Shown: positions 14,408-15,196 of the stretch, piece after piece | How positions within the stretch are numbered: the stretch's first letter is position 1 | How the letters are laid out: every line of letters begins with the position of its first letter | Assembly: GCA_964522975.1 (NCBI GenBank) | Contig: CAZFXK010000063.1 | Span: forward strand, 1 to 15,196 | Origin: Bacteroides_E sp964522975 | GTDB taxonomy: Bacteria; Bacteroidota; Bacteroidia; Bacteroidales; Bacteroidaceae | Direction: 5' to 3' | DNA length: 15,196 bases | Made by a program: the position numbers and the translations under genes | The notes under the pieces: generated by a model | What the model was told of the DNA's origin: nothing | The model's database searches: none | The model's input: only the letters and a program-made list of their open reading frames with translations

Positions 14408-14488
14408 GTAAGTCCTTGTATGTCTGATTTTTGTTTAAGTAAAAAACGGTGTAATAAAAGAGATGGCTTATTAATGAATGATTAAGGT

Positions 14489-14785
14489 TTACTCTTTATG
14501 ATCAGCTTCAGCGATATATCCTCTAAGATGTTTTTTCATCAGTAAAAATCTGTAAATTCCAACGGACAGAATAATCAGGCTTAAAATTACACAGATACTC
14601 CCCAACCATCTTAAATGGATGATGCTCTTTACCTCAAAAATACCAATACCCACCGTTAGAAGATATAAGGAAGTGCGAATATAACTAAAAAGTGTGCGTT
14701 CATTAGCTAATTTAGTGCGTTCAATTGCTAAATGATCGCGGAGAATAATATCCTCTTTATTTGTAAATTTATCTACGAAAGCCAT
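14489..14785 (-). CDS. DUF202 (YidH-like) small membrane protein
   Basis: The 98-residue product matches the DUF202 pattern. It has a charged N-terminal helix with DHLAIERTKLANERTLFSYI (residues 17-36), where the LAxERTxLAxERTxLAxxRT-type core is clear. Two hydrophobic segments follow (about 37-52 and 59-80), then a basic loop and an acidic tail. The family is widespread in bacteria and its function is unknown, so none is assigned. The start ATG is at 14785 on the - strand, read CATATGGCT. It runs convergent to the CYTH gene. I found no TAnnTTTG promoter on the - strand in the adjacent 150 bases, and no convincing terminator downstream. Confidence 0.85.
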   Translation of the reverse strand: MAFVDKFTNKEDIILRDHLAIERTKLANERTLFSYIRTSLYLLTVGIGIFEVKSIIHLRWLGSICVILSLIILSVGIYRFLLMKKHLRGYIAEADHKE

Positions 14786-15196
14786 ATGTTCTGTTTAAGA
14801 ATATAGAATTAAACAGTTAAGTAAATAAATTTATTCCATAAAACAATAAAGTTCCATAGGTAAATAAGGTTTGTGATAAAGCACCGAGGTTAAAAGATTT
14901 TGAAAAGTAGAATTGAATGTGTAATAAAAAAGCCAGAGAAAGGAAGAGAAAAGGAGGTGAGGTTTTGAATCTAGGTGCATTCAATGTTGTTATATCAAAT
15001 TTTAATCAGATTTATTCCTTTTTATGCGGTAATGTCGTACCTGTTTAATATTTTTATTCCGTATTACTTTTTTCCTATATATGAAGATAAAACATTCTAT
15101 TCTGTTTTTTTGTTAATAAAATTGATTCTGTTAAAGAAAAAATCCGAAAGGATCTGAAAAATGGAAGAATAAATTTTAATTAAGCTAAGATTGTGA
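14786..15196. other. AT-rich stretch without a supported gene
   Basis: These 411 bases contain no RNA gene or protein gene I can support. A 60-codon + frame (14975-15157, GTG start) encodes a very Phe/Ile/Leu/Tyr-rich string of no recognisable family and is best explained by AT-rich composition. Bases 14951-14960 (AAGGAGGTGA) are a 10-base match to the complement of the 16S rRNA 3' tail. A TTG codon seven bases after AGGAGG opens a 27-codon frame (14965-15048) of unknown meaning. The 5' part should contain the promoter of the DUF202 gene on the - strand, but no clear element is visible. A small - strand terminator-like hairpin lies at 15137-15155. Confidence 0.6.
15137..15155 (-). terminator. 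Possible small terminator on the - strand
   Basis: Read on the - strand, AGATCC (15155-15150) can pair with GGATTT (15145-15140) around loop TTTC with one G-U pair, and a T-run (15142-15137) overlaps and follows the 3' arm. The stem is only six pairs. It could end a leftward gene lying beyond the right edge of the window. The evidence is weak. Confidence 0.3.

Noticed and set aside
14975..15157. 60-residue + strand frame near the right edge
   Set aside because: It has a GTG start 17 bases from AGGAGG, extreme Phe/Ile/Leu/Tyr composition typical of translated AT-rich noncoding DNA, no recognisable motif, and a possible - strand terminator overlapping its end.
1..15196. Mobile element, CRISPR array, defence or biosynthetic system
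   Set aside because: No transposase, integrase, spaced direct repeats, toxin-antitoxin pair or biosynthetic enzyme is present; nearly all of the window is conserved housekeeping genes in their usual order.

Overview
The window is a core housekeeping locus of a bacterium of the Bacteroidota, most likely the order Bacteroidales. The evidence is the gene order tuf–tRNA-Trp–secE–nusG–rplK–rplA–rplJ–rplL–rpoB–rpoC, AT-rich DNA, start codons set in A-rich contexts with almost no Shine-Dalgarno (SD) sequences, a TAnnTTTG-type -7 promoter element before prfB, and a tRNA without an encoded CCA end. No genus can be named from the sequence alone.

Layout. Positions 1-1010 hold the 3' five-sixths of tuf (EF-Tu). 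A strong hairpin without a T-tract follows, then tRNA-Trp(CCA), secE and nusG. Next comes the ribosomal-protein block rplK-rplA-rplJ-rplL (L11, L1, L10, L7/L12). Two hairpins, the second shaped like an intrinsic terminator, separate rplL from rpoB and rpoC, the beta and beta' subunits of RNA polymerase. A perfect 12-bp-stem terminator closes rpoC at about 12420. All of this lies on the + strand and reads as one transcription-and-translation supercluster with internal attenuation.

A second + strand unit starts near 12480: prfB (release factor 2), a 44-residue single-pass membrane protein, a terminator, and a CYTH-domain protein. prfB is intact but needs a +1 programmed frameshift at CTT TGA C, with AGGAGG three bases upstream of the CTT codon. 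On the - strand, convergent to these, is a small DUF202 membrane protein. The last 411 bases (14786-15196) hold no gene I can support.

The genes act together in making the gene-expression machinery: EF-Tu, L11/L1/L10/L12 and RF2 in translation; RNA polymerase and NusG in transcription; SecE in protein export. I see no mobile element, CRISPR array, defence island or biosynthetic cluster, and no clearly novel system. The points most worth a second look are the RF2 frameshift in a lineage that rarely uses SD pairing for initiation, the stop-codon usage around it, the rplL-rpoB hairpin pair, and an isolated 10-base match to the anti-SD complement at 14951-14960.
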